Positions 43,200-52,980 are shown, numbered from the stretch's first letter. The stretch: DNA of 64,000 bases from Pedobacter sp. SYP-B3415 (GCF_004138205.1 NZ_RXNQ01000031.1:186001-250000), one strand, 5' to 3'. Translations and numbers: made by a program. The notes: a model not told the origin generated them from the letters alone.

Positions 43200-46100
43200 T
43201 TACCTGAAATTTCTTGCAGATGGAAAGACCTTCTCGCCCGGAACTTCGCGTACCGTTGTACGTTTATTTGTTGCCTGGTATGGGGCGCGTTCATCTGCTC
43301 TTGATAAAGTGAGAACAGGCTGGTTATCTGTTTCTGTTGCGGTAAGTTTCCGGAGCATTTTACTCAGATCAAAACAACGTTTTACAATAACATGAACTAC
43401 TTCGCCTTCACGCTGAAGTTTCCCTTCAACCATCAGCAATTTTGACTGAAGAATCTCCCTGCGGTATTTTGTAAACAGGCTTTCAAATACAACAAGGTTA
43501 CTAAAGCCTGTTTCATCTTCAATAGTAATAAAACAAACACCACCGGCAGTTCCGGGGCGTTGCCTGACGAGCACCAGGCCGGCCACTTTTACCAGCTGGC
43601 CATCGGCTGTTTCGTTAATCTGTTGGGTAGAACGGATATGCAGCAATGTCAGTTCTTCACGAACAAAACTTACAGGATGCGCCTTAAGCGATAATGATGT
43701 GCTCGCATAATCCTGTACCACATGTTCAGATGTACGCATAAATGGCAACTCGATTTGCTGCTCAGTCTTACTTTCAGAGGGCTGGCCTTCAAAAAGCGCA
43801 ACGGGCCTGTCGTGCAGGGCGGCAACCTCCCAGAGTGCCTTCCTTCGGTCCATACCCAGCGAACGAAATGCATCGGCATCTGCCAGTTTTTCCAGGGCGC
43901 CCTGGCTAACGCCGGCATCACGCAAAGAGGCTACTGTCTGATAGCCGCCTCCCCTCTTTCTTACAAGTAACTCTGCATCTTCGACTGGCATACCCTTTAT
44001 TTGCCTGAACCCAAGTCTTATCGCTCTGTACTTTCCTGAAAATTCTTCCAGGTGATTGTCCCAGCCCGAGTGGTTAACGTCTGCGGCGCGAACTTCTACC
44101 CCATGTTTACGGGCATCAATGACAATCTGCGCCGGCTGATAAAAACCCATGGGCATACTGTTCAGCAGCGCGGCAGCAAACACATCAGGGTAAAAACATT
44201 TTAAATAACATGACACATAAACCAGCAATGCAAAACTTGCGGCATGGCTTTCAGGAAAACCGTAACTGCCAAAACCCTCAAGCTGCTTAAAAATACGCCG
44301 GGCAAATTCCTCAGAATATCCTTTTGCAAGCATGCCGTTCACCAGCTTTTCTTCAAACTGGTTAACCAGGCCCTTGAACTTGAAGGTGGCCATGCTTCGC
44401 CGCAGCTCATCTGCCTCGGTAGGTGTAAAACCAGCACCAACAATAGCTATTTTCATAGCCTGTTCCTGGAAAAGCGGAACGCCCAAAGTTCGTTCTAAAA
44501 TTTCCTGCAGTTCTGGTGAAGGATAAACTACCGCTTCTTCATTATTTCGCCTTCTTAGGTAAGGATGTACCATATCTCCCTGGATAGGTCCTGGCCGCAC
44601 AATAGCCACTTCAATAACCAGGTCATAAAATTTTCGCGGCTGCAGCCGTGGCAGCATGGACTGTTGTGCACGACTCTCTATCTGGAACACACCGATCGTA
44701 TCTGCTTTACAGATCATGTCATATACGCGGTCATCATGCTTAATATTTGCCAGGGTAAGGTCCAGGTTATAATCCTTTTTTGCCAGTTCAAAAGCTTTGC
44801 GGATACAGGTAAGCATCCCCAATCCGAGAACATCAATTTTCAGAAACCCTAGTGCTTCAATATCATCCTTATTCCATTCTATGTTGGTCCGGTCTTCCAT
44901 ACGGGCATTGATAATGGGGCAAAGGTCTGTAAGTTTCCCTTCCGTGATGACAAACCCGCCCGTATGCTGACCAAGCTGCCGCGGGAAGCCGATCATCTGC
45001 GCGGTAAGCTGCAAAACCTTCCGCAGATGCGGGTCGCCTGGGTTTAACCCCTGTTCTACAAGACGTTCCTCTTCAAACCATTCATCTGTAAACTCCCAGA
45101 TTGCTCCGCTGAGTCTGTTAACCGTATCAATAGAAAGGCCCATTGCCTTACCAACGTCTCTTATGGCACCTTTTTGATGAAGTTGGGTAACGGTGGCCAC
45201 GATGGCGGCACGGTCACGGCCATATTTATTATATATATACTGGATTACCTCTTCGCGCCTCTCGTGTTCAAAATCGACATCAATATCGGGTGGTTCATTG
45301 CGTGCAGATGAAATGAAGCGTTCAAAAAGCAGGTCAAATTTATCAGGATCAACAGAAGTAATGCCCAGGCAATAACATACCGTCGAATTTGCAGCAGATC
45401 CCCTGCCCTGGCATAGAATACCTTTATCGCGTGCAAAACGCACAATATCATATACGGTCAGAAAGTAGGAGGCATAATTCATTTCTTCCATAAATGACAG
45501 TTCATACCGTATTGCAGATTGGATTTTCTCAGGTATATTTTCTCCAAACCTTTCCGCGGCACCTTTCCAGGCAAGATGAACCAGCTCCTCCTGCGGGGTC
45601 CGGCCTTCAGGCGTAACTTCTCTCGGGTAAACATATTTGAGTTCATCAAGAGAAAAAGTACAGGCTTCACCAATTTTACAGGCGTTTTCAAGTGCGGAAG
45701 GATACCTTGAGAAGAGACGCTCCATTTCTTCAGGCGGTTTCAGAAAGCGTTCTGCATTGCTGTTTAACAAGAAACCTGCCGTATAAATGGTGCACTTTTC
45801 ACGCACACAAGTCAGAATATCCTGTAACTCCCGTCTTCCGGGGTCATGGTAAAATACATCGTTACAGGCTACCAGGGGAATATCCAGTTCATTTGCAAGC
45901 TGATAAATCCTGAACATTTTTTTCTGATCATTTCCGCTGTAGCTACGCACCATTGCCAGCGAAAGGTCGGCACCAAAAGCCTTCCTGTAATCGCTAAGGT
46001 GTTGTTTAAATGCGGGGTCAAAATCAAATGCCGCATTCAGCGTCTGCGGCGGAACGGCGATCATTTTCATCCCAGCAGCCTGTTCAAAAACATCAGACTT

Positions 46101-46424
46101 ATATAAGAAACATGAACCTTTCTCGGCGCGCATATTTCCGGTTGTCAGGAGCGCTGAAAGACGTTTGTATGACTCCAGGTTGGTTGGATAGGCAAGCAAT
46201 GGCGGACCATCTAGCAGTTCCAGACGGCAGGCAGGAATAATACTGATGTCCCTTCCGCGTGCAGCTACATGCGCGCGAACCACCCCTGCTAGCGTGTTGC
46301 AATCGGTAATGGCAATCTTCCGGTAACCCAGTTCATCAGCCCGTATCACCAGCTCGTCGGGGTGGGAAGCGCCTTTCAGAAAACTAAAATTGGTGGTTAC
46401 CTGCAGTTCTGTATACGTTCTCAT
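43200..46424 (-). CDS. dnaE2: Error-prone DNA polymerase DnaE2 (ImuC)
   Basis: A 1074-residue C-family polymerase. The N-terminal PHP domain opens YTELQVTTNFSFLKGASHP. The polymerase core has the catalytic aspartates D380 and D382 in EPPDIDVDFEHERR and a GRGSAANSTVCYCLGI motif. A helix-hairpin-helix and an OB-fold (VKVAGLVLVRQRP) follow. It carries out translesion synthesis with ImuA and ImuB after DNA damage. It starts 4 bases after imuB. An in-frame ATG at 46475 lies within imuB and is less likely. Confidence 0.94.
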   Translation of the reverse strand: MRTYTELQVTTNFSFLKGASHPDELVIRADELGYRKIAITDCNTLAGVVRAHVAARGRDISIIPACRLELLDGPPLLAYPTNLESYKRLSALLTTGNMRAEKGSCFLYKSDVFEQAAGMKMIAVPPQTLNAAFDFDPAFKQHLSDYRKAFGADLSLAMVRSYSGNDQKKMFRIYQLANELDIPLVACNDVFYHDPGRRELQDILTCVREKCTIYTAGFLLNSNAERFLKPPEEMERLFSRYPSALENACKIGEACTFSLDELKYVYPREVTPEGRTPQEELVHLAWKGAAERFGENIPEKIQSAIRYELSFMEEMNYASYFLTVYDIVRFARDKGILCQGRGSAANSTVCYCLGITSVDPDKFDLLFERFISSARNEPPDIDVDFEHERREEVIQYIYNKYGRDRAAIVATVTQLHQKGAIRDVGKAMGLSIDTVNRLSGAIWEFTDEWFEEERLVEQGLNPGDPHLRKVLQLTAQMIGFPRQLGQHTGGFVITEGKLTDLCPIINARMEDRTNIEWNKDDIEALGFLKIDVLGLGMLTCIRKAFELAKKDYNLDLTLANIKHDDRVYDMICKADTIGVFQIESRAQQSMLPRLQPRKFYDLVIEVAIVRPGPIQGDMVHPYLRRRNNEEAVVYPSPELQEILERTLGVPLFQEQAMKIAIVGAGFTPTEADELRRSMATFKFKGLVNQFEEKLVNGMLAKGYSEEFARRIFKQLEGFGSYGFPESHAASFALLVYVSCYLKCFYPDVFAAALLNSMPMGFYQPAQIVIDARKHGVEVRAADVNHSGWDNHLEEFSGKYRAIRLGFRQIKGMPVEDAELLVRKRGGGYQTVASLRDAGVSQGALEKLADADAFRSLGMDRRKALWEVAALHDRPVALFEGQPSESKTEQQIELPFMRTSEHVVQDYASTSLSLKAHPVSFVREELTLLHIRSTQQINETADGQLVKVAGLVLVRQRPGTAGGVCFITIEDETGFSNLVVFESLFTKYRREILQSKLLMVEGKLQREGEVVHVIVKRCFDLSKMLRKLTATETDNQPVLTLSRADERAPYQATNKRTTVREVPGEKVFPSARNFR

Positions 46425-46428
46425 GTCT

Positions 46429-47931
46429 TTATGCAAAAAAACCGTGAATAAACCATTGGTTTCCTGAATCGCCACGGTAATGACCTGAACGGAATAACCA
46501 GTAACGCCTGCCTTCCTTATCTTCTACATGGTAATAATCCCGGTGCTCTCCGCTTTCAAGCCACCACTCGCGCTCAATGCGTTCAGGGCCATCAGCTTTA
46601 CTGATATGGTGTGTCTGGCCTTTATAGCGAAAAAGCATAGGCGGATAATCCGGTATGGGTGCTGTGACTTCAATTTTTTCAGGCTGATTAAGCAACTGTA
46701 CCGGGCGGGGCCTTTCGGGTGCCCAGTTTGATGCAGGTTTTTCTATGATAGATGCGGCAAGCCTGAAAGAGCGCTCCGGCCAGAAATGTTCAGCAGGCAC
46801 ATACCTTCGAATGCGATCGGAACCAATGCGGCAGGCCAGCCGGTCTAAGAGGCTGGCTACTTCCCCATCGTCTATAGTGGCTCCGGTTTTCCACAAAGCT
46901 TCGTTCTGAAGGGGCATCTTCTCAGTCTGCTGGGCATCGAGCGTGAAAAGTTCAATACCCATTCCAGGTGCTATACCAGGGATTTTTAATTCAAATAACT
47001 TAAAAATATGTTCCTCACTCTGTACTGCACGATTTGTACCTATCAGGGTTCGAATCTTTTTACCATCAATGCGGAAAACAGTAAGTATTGCCTTCCGCAA
47101 ACCTACACCCTCATCTTTAAGTCTTTTGCATAACATTTCAAGCAGTTTCTTTACTGCTACCTCAATACCAACTGCAGTTTTAATAGGCTCCAGACATGGC
47201 AGGCGTTCGTGGAAAGGATCTGGGAACACAACAGGTTCCAGGTATTCATCTTCCTGACCAAGGGTCTGTGCCAGACGCTGCAAAAGGCTCTCGCCAAACC
47301 TTCTGCGCAGCACACTGCGTGGCATACTAATAAAATCTGCAATACGGTTCAGACCAAGTTTCGCAAACCGCTGTATGAGTATATGATCTAAACGTAAGGC
47401 GCCAGGTGGCAGGGGCAGCAATGCTTCGGTTATCGAGCCTGATTCAACAATCATTTTATTCCTGCCGCATCTTACCATAGCCCAGGCGGCACCAGGCGTA
47501 TCGGCAATGGCGCCATAAACAGTATATCCTGGTTTGCTGAGCCGCAACAGCAGGTCATCCAGATACGCGGCCTCACCACCCCATAAGTGCGTGCACCCGG
47601 AAATATCAATAAATAAGCCTTCAGGAGAATCAACTGCAACGAATGGTGAAAAACGTACACACCATTTGGCAAGTGCCCGCAACAGGCGTTGTTCCCTGCC
47701 GGGTTCTTCATCAAACACATCCAGTTCAGGCACGAGCGCACGGGCATCTGCTACCGTCATTTTTGCAGTGATTCCTTTACGGGCGGCTAAAGCACTTGCC
47801 ATGCTGACGATCTTCCGGCCGCGTACCAGGCCGGCAAACACAAATGCACTTTCCTTCAACTCCGGGCGGCGTATACATAACCAGTCAGAAACAAGGAAAG
47901 GAAACCATAAAGAAAGAAATCTCTTTTGCAT
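46429..47931 (-). CDS. imuB: ImuB, catalytically degenerate Y-family polymerase-like protein
   Basis: A 500-residue Y-family homologue that acts as the hub of the mutasome, linking DnaE2 and the sliding clamp. The first motif, normally with a catalytic aspartate, reads LSLWFPFLVSDWL, and the usual SxDE motif reads SPEGLFIDIS, so catalytic residues are missing as expected for ImuB. It lies between imuA (2-base gap) and dnaE2 (4-base gap). Confidence 0.92.
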   Translation of the reverse strand: MQKRFLSLWFPFLVSDWLCIRRPELKESAFVFAGLVRGRKIVSMASALAARKGITAKMTVADARALVPELDVFDEEPGREQRLLRALAKWCVRFSPFVAVDSPEGLFIDISGCTHLWGGEAAYLDDLLLRLSKPGYTVYGAIADTPGAAWAMVRCGRNKMIVESGSITEALLPLPPGALRLDHILIQRFAKLGLNRIADFISMPRSVLRRRFGESLLQRLAQTLGQEDEYLEPVVFPDPFHERLPCLEPIKTAVGIEVAVKKLLEMLCKRLKDEGVGLRKAILTVFRIDGKKIRTLIGTNRAVQSEEHIFKLFELKIPGIAPGMGIELFTLDAQQTEKMPLQNEALWKTGATIDDGEVASLLDRLACRIGSDRIRRYVPAEHFWPERSFRLAASIIEKPASNWAPERPRPVQLLNQPEKIEVTAPIPDYPPMLFRYKGQTHHISKADGPERIEREWWLESGEHRDYYHVEDKEGRRYWLFRSGHYRGDSGNQWFIHGFFA

Positions 47932-47933
47932 GA

Positions 47934-48683
47934 TCAGCCGGTTTTCCTTTGTCCGTCAAGAGGAATTGTTAATGCACCTGAGCGTTTTTGCTGCGTCTCA
48001 AATTTCCCGGCCGACCAGGTAACTTCCCAGCAGCCGGGATAACCATTGCGTACTTTGAGCAGCTCTACCTGCCAGTGCGGGAAGCCTACACCAGGCAAAC
48101 CGGCCTCATTTACGCTCGGGGCAGGTAAGATCTTCCATCTTGCCACACTTGTAGTTGATGAAAGTCTTGCAGGGTCCTTTCGCATGATAAATGATGTTAC
48201 CCTGCTTTTTTCTACAGCTAGCTGGAGCCGGCGCGACTGGGCGAAGGTAATGTCGCGTAATTCTGTAATGACTGCAGAAAGGCCTTCGCATTTTAATGCT
48301 TCTTCAGTAGCCCATAACAGGTCTTTTTCTTTATCTACATCTGCAAAGATGACACGATGCGGAGCGGCACCAAAACTTTCGAGCGCAGGAGGAAAAAGTT
48401 TTCTGGATGTGCTGATCCATAAACAGGCGCCGGTTTCCTGCATTAATAAACCGAGTAAACCGCCTATAAAACCGCCCGATGCTGCACTACCCTCCTGACC
48501 TTCGCAAATAAACTCATGAACAGCTCCAAGCGGAAAAATTGCATTTGGAAAAGCTTGTTCAATAACTTCTAAACCTGGCATTTTTGTAGTGCCCGTACCG
48601 CCAGGTTTAAATCCCTGCATATGCAAGATTTCCTGTCTTAACTTATCTATGGTGTCTCGTTTATTGCTGTTATTTGCATTCAT
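47934..48683 (-). CDS. imuA: ImuA (RecA/SulA-like mutasome protein)
   Basis: A 249-residue RecA-like protein, first gene of the imuA-imuB-dnaE2 cassette. The RecA-like core is recognisable in FPLGAVHEFICEGQEGSAAS, and in ACLWISTSRKLFPPALESFG, but no canonical Walker A lysine is seen. In other bacteria ImuA is needed for damage-induced mutagenesis. A palindrome and a promoter element lie about 80-105 bases upstream. Confidence 0.88.
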   Translation of the reverse strand: MNANNSNKRDTIDKLRQEILHMQGFKPGGTGTTKMPGLEVIEQAFPNAIFPLGAVHEFICEGQEGSAASGGFIGGLLGLLMQETGACLWISTSRKLFPPALESFGAAPHRVIFADVDKEKDLLWATEEALKCEGLSAVITELRDITFAQSRRLQLAVEKSRVTSFIMRKDPARLSSTTSVARWKILPAPSVNEAGLPGVGFPHWQVELLKVRNGYPGCWEVTWSAGKFETQQKRSGALTIPLDGQRKTG

Positions 48684-48763
48684 AAGCGGAGTATTAGCTA
48701 TTCAGCCCAGCCATATGCATAGCTCAGGCATTCGGACAGGGATCATATTCCGGTAGAATGCAA

Positions 48764-48771
48764 CAAAAGTA
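48764..48771 (-). promoter_or_regulatory. -7 promoter element (TACTTTTG on the minus strand) of the imu cassette
   Basis: An exact TAnnTTTG match, 80 bases upstream of imuA. Transcription would start near 48757. A palindrome begins one base upstream of it. Confidence 0.55.
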
Positions 48772-48772
48772 A

Positions 48773-48789
48773 TGCTAAAAATATTAGCA
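48773..48789. promoter_or_regulatory. Palindrome TGCTAA-N5-TTAGCA, candidate SOS operator
   Basis: A perfect 17-base palindrome with six-base arms, lying between the -7 element and the presumed -33 region of the imuA promoter. A repressor bound here would block the promoter. The sequence is not the enteric or Bacillus LexA box, and no lexA-like gene is in the window, so the repressor is unidentified. Confidence 0.5.
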
Positions 48790-48875
48790 ATTTAAAAAAA
48801 ATCAATACAGTTTTGCACAGGTTTGTGGAAAATGATAAATACTATTGGGCCATGAATTTATAATCATTTTTGTCC

Positions 48876-48992
48876 GGGGAAAGTTTTGCGGGAGTCTATA
48901 GCCTTCGCTTTTCAACAAAAGTGAAACTGGGGTATCGGACCGCTCACCGCCGCGGGGGCTCCTTCTTTTTCTTGGAAAAGAAGCACCTGAGG
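48876..48992. repeat. Dispersed repeat, copy A
   Basis: About 117 bases closely similar to the right end of the window (63885-64000). Shared blocks include GGTATCGGACCGCTCACCG, CAACAAA(A/T)GTGAAACTG, CTTGGAAAA and AAGCACCTGAGG. Orientation is the same in both. Confidence 0.75.
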
Positions 48993-49300
48993 CATAGCCG
49001 AAAGCGTTCGTACCTTTGAAATTCATTAAAGAGACACGAATAAACGCTCCGGCTGTGTATCTCTTCTTGCATAAAAGCATCAAAAGTCCGACGGCGGCGG
49101 GAAAAGGCCCGGATTATCCCTGCACCATTCCGTTCCGGGCTGGTTCCCCTCCTTGGTTCTTCCCAACCTCCGTAAAACAGTGCAAGACTTTTAATACTTT
49201 TCTGCGGCGAGAAGATACAAGGCCGGTCCGCACCTATTAGTGACAGTAATCAGGCAAAACCGTCATCAAAACCGCCGCCTGTACTTAAAACCCATAGACA

Positions 49301-49444
49301 TAAAATTCAGGGGGGCTTAATTCAGAAGACTCAGGCAAATACTGCTTTGAGACTGTTCAGAAGGATCTTATTTCATTCAGCGAATTTTTACCGGACAAGG
49401 ATGAATTTATAATAGTGAATGAGAAAGGTATTTGTTTATCCTAA
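49301..49444 (+). pseudogene. Possible C-terminal gene fragment
   Basis: An open frame without a start codon runs to the stop at 49442-49444 and ends in KDEFIIVNEKGICLS. The composition looks protein-like, but the frame is short (about 48 codons) and no family is recognised. It could be chance. Confidence 0.2.
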
Positions 49445-49495
49445 CTAGGCGTTCCGCTTTTTTACGCGTTGGCTAAAACAGACCTCGACTCCTGC

Positions 49496-49528
49496 AAAGT
49501 TGGTAACTTTTGTAAAGTTACCAACTTT
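49496..49528. repeat. Perfect 15-base inverted repeat (hairpin)
   Basis: AAAGTTGGTAACTTT and AAAGTTACCAACTTT are perfect arms around TGT. No T-run follows on either strand. It lies 43 bases downstream of the stop of the metallo-beta-lactamase-fold gene and may be a transcript-end hairpin or a small repeat element. Confidence 0.7.
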
Positions 49529-49571
49529 AAGTTAAATTTTATACACTTTATAGAAACATTTTCTTACTTCC

Positions 49572-50315
49572 CTACACAATCTCATACAACATTCCGTCAG
49601 TAGCCAGGCATATACCGGGAACGGACCGAGCCAGCATATCCGGACCCAAATGGGTCAGAATGACTTTTTTACAGGTAAAATAATCCAGTTTATCCTGTAG
49701 CGTCGTAAAAGTCATGTGCCCTTCAACTTCGGTGTTGTAAAAGTTGCATTCGCACATGAAAAGGTCTGCCTGATCGCTAAGCTCGAACAACACGTCTGTC
49801 CACGATGTGTCTCCCGAGTAACTAACAGTTTTTCCTGCTATTCCAATACGTAAACCATGCGGTTCACTTTCCGCCGTATGCAGAACCCGCCAGGCCTGCA
49901 GGGTAAAAAACTCAAAATCCAGTAATTGGCCGGCACTGTATTCAAGAAAGTTAACGGTTATTTTTGAAAGCGGGTCGGCACCAGGGTACAACAAATTTAG
50001 CAAGGACCTGATTTTCTCTTCTCCACCGGCAGGTGTAATGATCTGAAGCGGCCTGGCTCCTGCCGAATAAGCAAGATCCATCAGGAGAAAAGGAATACCT
50101 CCATAATGATCGCCATGGAAATGGGTGATTACAACAGCATCCAGATCTGCCGCTGCCAGATCATATTTTTTAAGACCTGCCAATGTACTCGCCCCGCAAT
50201 CTATAAGTAGTCGCCGGTTTTCTGCCTGCAGCAGAAAACTGGTATTCAACCGTCCACCGCTGCCAAATGCATCGCCGCAGCCAATTACCCTGAGATGTAC
50301 TTTTCCTTCTTGCAT
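49572..50315 (-). CDS. Metallo-beta-lactamase-fold hydrolase (RNase Z-like)
   Basis: A 247-residue metallo-hydrolase. The HxHxDH zinc motif reads THFHGDHYGG. Other ligands are likely the D in VSYSGDTSW and the H in VILTHLGPDML. The overall shape resembles tRNase Z or cyclic phosphodiesterase-like members, but the RNase Z exosite is not evident, so the substrate is unknown. The start at 50315 (MQEGKVHLRVIGCGDAF) is chosen by fit to the fold; upstream ATGs at 50336 and 50363 are in frame. Confidence 0.82.
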   Translation of the reverse strand: MQEGKVHLRVIGCGDAFGSGGRLNTSFLLQAENRRLLIDCGASTLAGLKKYDLAAADLDAVVITHFHGDHYGGIPFLLMDLAYSAGARPLQIITPAGGEEKIRSLLNLLYPGADPLSKITVNFLEYSAGQLLDFEFFTLQAWRVLHTAESEPHGLRIGIAGKTVSYSGDTSWTDVLFELSDQADLFMCECNFYNTEVEGHMTFTTLQDKLDYFTCKKVILTHLGPDMLARSVPGICLATDGMLYEIV

Positions 50316-50444
50316 GCTTAAACAACAGTTACGCATACAAATGGTTGCGGAATGATGCTGCACTTTTTTGAAGAGCCATGCAACGTTTGGAAAAAGCCTG
50401 TGTCATTTTCACAAAAGAAAACCAAACCCAAGAAACCACCTCTC

Positions 50445-52853
50445 ATGTTAAGAAGATACTTTCTGCTTTTTGCCGTAATTTTTTGTTTCAGTGCCTCTGC
50501 AATTGCCCAGGGCACTTCCACTGTCTCCGGTATCCTGACAGATTCTCTAACAAAAAAACCAATTGCTTTTGGAACAGTTAATTTTCAACGGGCAGAAACT
50601 GCACTTAAAACCGTACTTACAGATAGTGCCGGCCGTTTTACACATACCTATTCCGATAATGGCAGCTATCAGCTCAGCCTTGCATCAATCGGTTATACAA
50701 CAAAAAAGATAAAGATCGACCTTAACGGAAGGGATCACCAGCTCGGCACCATCCTGCTGCAGCCAGCTGTTGGCAACCTCGGCGAAGTAGCAGTAACAGG
50801 CAACCGTCCCGTCATCAGACATGAAGCAGACCGTATTGCTTACGATGTACAGGCGGATGCGGAAAGTAAAACCTTAACTGTTCTCGACATGATGCGTAAA
50901 GTACCCCTGCTTTCTGTCGATGCCGATGATAACATCAAATTAAAAGGAAGCGGAAACTTTAAGATTCTGATCAATAACCGGCCATCGGGTATGGTAACGC
51001 GCGATCCGAAAGAAGTTTTAAGAACTATGCCTGCCGCAAGCATTCAGAAAATTGAAGTAATCACAACGCCGCCTTCTCGTTTTGATGCAGAAGGCCTTTC
51101 AGGTATCATTAATATTATAACCACAAAAAAGGTAGACAACGGCTATAACGGTTCTGTAAATGTTCGGCATCAGACCCCTGGCGGACCGGGTGCAAATGTG
51201 TACCTGACCTGGAAGCAGGGCCGCTTCGGGGCCGACCTGAGCGGTGGCACCGGTATCTGGAAGGTTTCTGGCATCAGGGTGCTCGAAACAAGGATCACTA
51301 CCGGAGCGAATGCAACGACGCTTGTCGGCGCAGGCAATAACAGCGTAGATAATAAATGGTTGTGGGGAACAGCTTCCCTGAGTTATGAACTCGATACGCT
51401 CAATCTTCTTACCTTAGAGATTAATCCTTACGGCGGTTACAACCGGCAGATCACTAAACAGCAGTTTAACCTGAGCGGACAAACAAACAGTGCCTATAAT
51501 ACCGAAAACAACCGGCTTTTCGAATGGCGGGGAAGTGATTATACGGCCAATTACCAGCGGGGTTTTCGTAACAACAAAGATCATCTGCTCACTTTTTCAT
51601 ACAAACATTTTAGCTCCCGCGAACCCAATAACAGCGCAATTGCCTATCTGAACCGGCAAAACTTCAATCTGCGCGATGTACAACAAGAAAATAAAAGTTC
51701 TTTCCGCGAACAGACCGCGCAGGCAGACTATGTGGTGCCGATCAGGAAAGTAACGCTCGAAGCTGGTCTGAAAGCCATCCTGAGGGAAGGGAGCACAGAT
51801 TTTCAATCTTACACGCTTAATCCCGGAACACAAATTTACGAACTGCAGGTTGGGCAGAGCAACGGTTACTCGAACGAACAAAATGTATATGGCGCCTATA
51901 CCAGCGCGGCTCTGGCTTTTAAAAAGTTTACACTGAAAGGCGGCGCCAGAATCGAATATACCTATGTTAAGGGCTTATTTGCAACCGGCGATGAACAAGT
52001 AAGACAAAATTATTTTAACGTGATACCAACGCTGTCTCTCAACAGGAAACTGAGAGATGGGGAAAGTATCAGCCTTGGATTTACGCAGCGTATTGAACGG
52101 CCTGCAATCTATTTTCTGAACCCGTTTGTAGACCGCTCCAGGCCAAACATTGAACAGTACGGCAATCCTGACCTTGTGCCGGTGCTTAGCAACAACTTTG
52201 ATCTTGGCTATTCTTATTCAAAAAAGGGTTCGTTAAATCTTGGATTCAGTTACAATTTTGCCAACAATACGCAGCAGACCGTGCTCCGCTATGATCCAGC
52301 CAGCAACATTACCCGCATTACTTTTCTGAACATAGGAAGAGACCGCAAGCTCGGCGCAAATCTGAATATCAACTATCCGGTTACAGCCAAGTGGAATGTA
52401 AGCGCCAATGGTAACCTGAATTATATCTGGCTGGAAGGGATGATTGAAGGTCTGCTGACCCGCAATTCGGGAATGACAGGATATGTTTCTGCAAACAGTT
52501 CTTATAAGTTTGAAAAAACCTGGAAAACTACCTTTTCATTTAATTACGGCGCACCTGATGTACTGCTTCAGGGCGCATCCAACGACTATTACTTCATGGC
52601 AGTAAGCGGCAGCAAAGACCTGATTAAAGATAAACTTATCGTATCTGCAATGGCTGCCAACCCTTTCAGGAAGTTTAGGGCATATACCAATTTTGTAGAG
52701 GGAAGCAATTTCAGCAATGCCTATTCAAGAGAAAATTACTTCAGGCGCTTCAACGTAAATTTAGTCTGGAAGTTCGGTAAACTGCAGGGCTCGATCAGGA
52801 AAAATGAACGCCGCATCACAAACGATGATGTAAAAAGTCAGTCGGCAGGTTAA
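50445..52853 (+). CDS. Outer membrane beta-barrel protein (TonB-dependent receptor-like)
   Basis: An 802-residue outer membrane protein. It has a signal peptide (LLFAVIFCFSASAIAQ), a carboxypeptidase-regulatory-like domain (about 24-105: VSGILTDSLTKKPIAFGTVN), a plug domain (about 115-230, with INNRPSGMVTRDPKEVLRTM and GLSGIINIITTKK), and a beta-barrel of the outer-membrane-beta-barrel family (PF14905-like). No SusD partner follows. The substrate is unknown. The start at 50445 puts the signal peptide first; an in-frame ATG at 50352 would add 31 residues. Confidence 0.88.
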   Translation: MLRRYFLLFAVIFCFSASAIAQGTSTVSGILTDSLTKKPIAFGTVNFQRAETALKTVLTDSAGRFTHTYSDNGSYQLSLASIGYTTKKIKIDLNGRDHQLGTILLQPAVGNLGEVAVTGNRPVIRHEADRIAYDVQADAESKTLTVLDMMRKVPLLSVDADDNIKLKGSGNFKILINNRPSGMVTRDPKEVLRTMPAASIQKIEVITTPPSRFDAEGLSGIINIITTKKVDNGYNGSVNVRHQTPGGPGANVYLTWKQGRFGADLSGGTGIWKVSGIRVLETRITTGANATTLVGAGNNSVDNKWLWGTASLSYELDTLNLLTLEINPYGGYNRQITKQQFNLSGQTNSAYNTENNRLFEWRGSDYTANYQRGFRNNKDHLLTFSYKHFSSREPNNSAIAYLNRQNFNLRDVQQENKSSFREQTAQADYVVPIRKVTLEAGLKAILREGSTDFQSYTLNPGTQIYELQVGQSNGYSNEQNVYGAYTSAALAFKKFTLKGGARIEYTYVKGLFATGDEQVRQNYFNVIPTLSLNRKLRDGESISLGFTQRIERPAIYFLNPFVDRSRPNIEQYGNPDLVPVLSNNFDLGYSYSKKGSLNLGFSYNFANNTQQTVLRYDPASNITRITFLNIGRDRKLGANLNINYPVTAKWNVSANGNLNYIWLEGMIEGLLTRNSGMTGYVSANSSYKFEKTWKTTFSFNYGAPDVLLQGASNDYYFMAVSGSKDLIKDKLIVSAMAANPFRKFRAYTNFVEGSNFSNAYSRENYFRRFNVNLVWKFGKLQGSIRKNERRITNDDVKSQSAG

Positions 52854-52980
52854 AAATCCGGTATACTGATGATAATAGCTTTAAAGCCATTCCTGGTGGT
52901 TAAAGGACGGCATGAAAAATTGTGGCGACGGTAACAACATGGTTATTTTGAGTGTTAGAATCATTAGTTAGCTTTACCGT

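Larger units (their letters stand above)
48790..49571. other. Gene-poor stretch with repeat, degraded frames and hairpin
   Basis: No gene can be supported in these roughly 780 bases. They hold a dispersed repeat (48876-48992), short frames downstream of it that look like decay, a 48-codon open fragment ending at 49444, and a strong hairpin (49496-49528). The content suggests a degraded insertion or a repeat-acquiring intergenic site. Confidence 0.5.

Noticed and set aside
49016-49240. A 74-codon frame downstream of dispersed repeat A
   Set aside because: Its composition is not protein-like, it starts inside repeat-derived sequence and has no recognised relatives; it is more likely part of a degraded repeat region.
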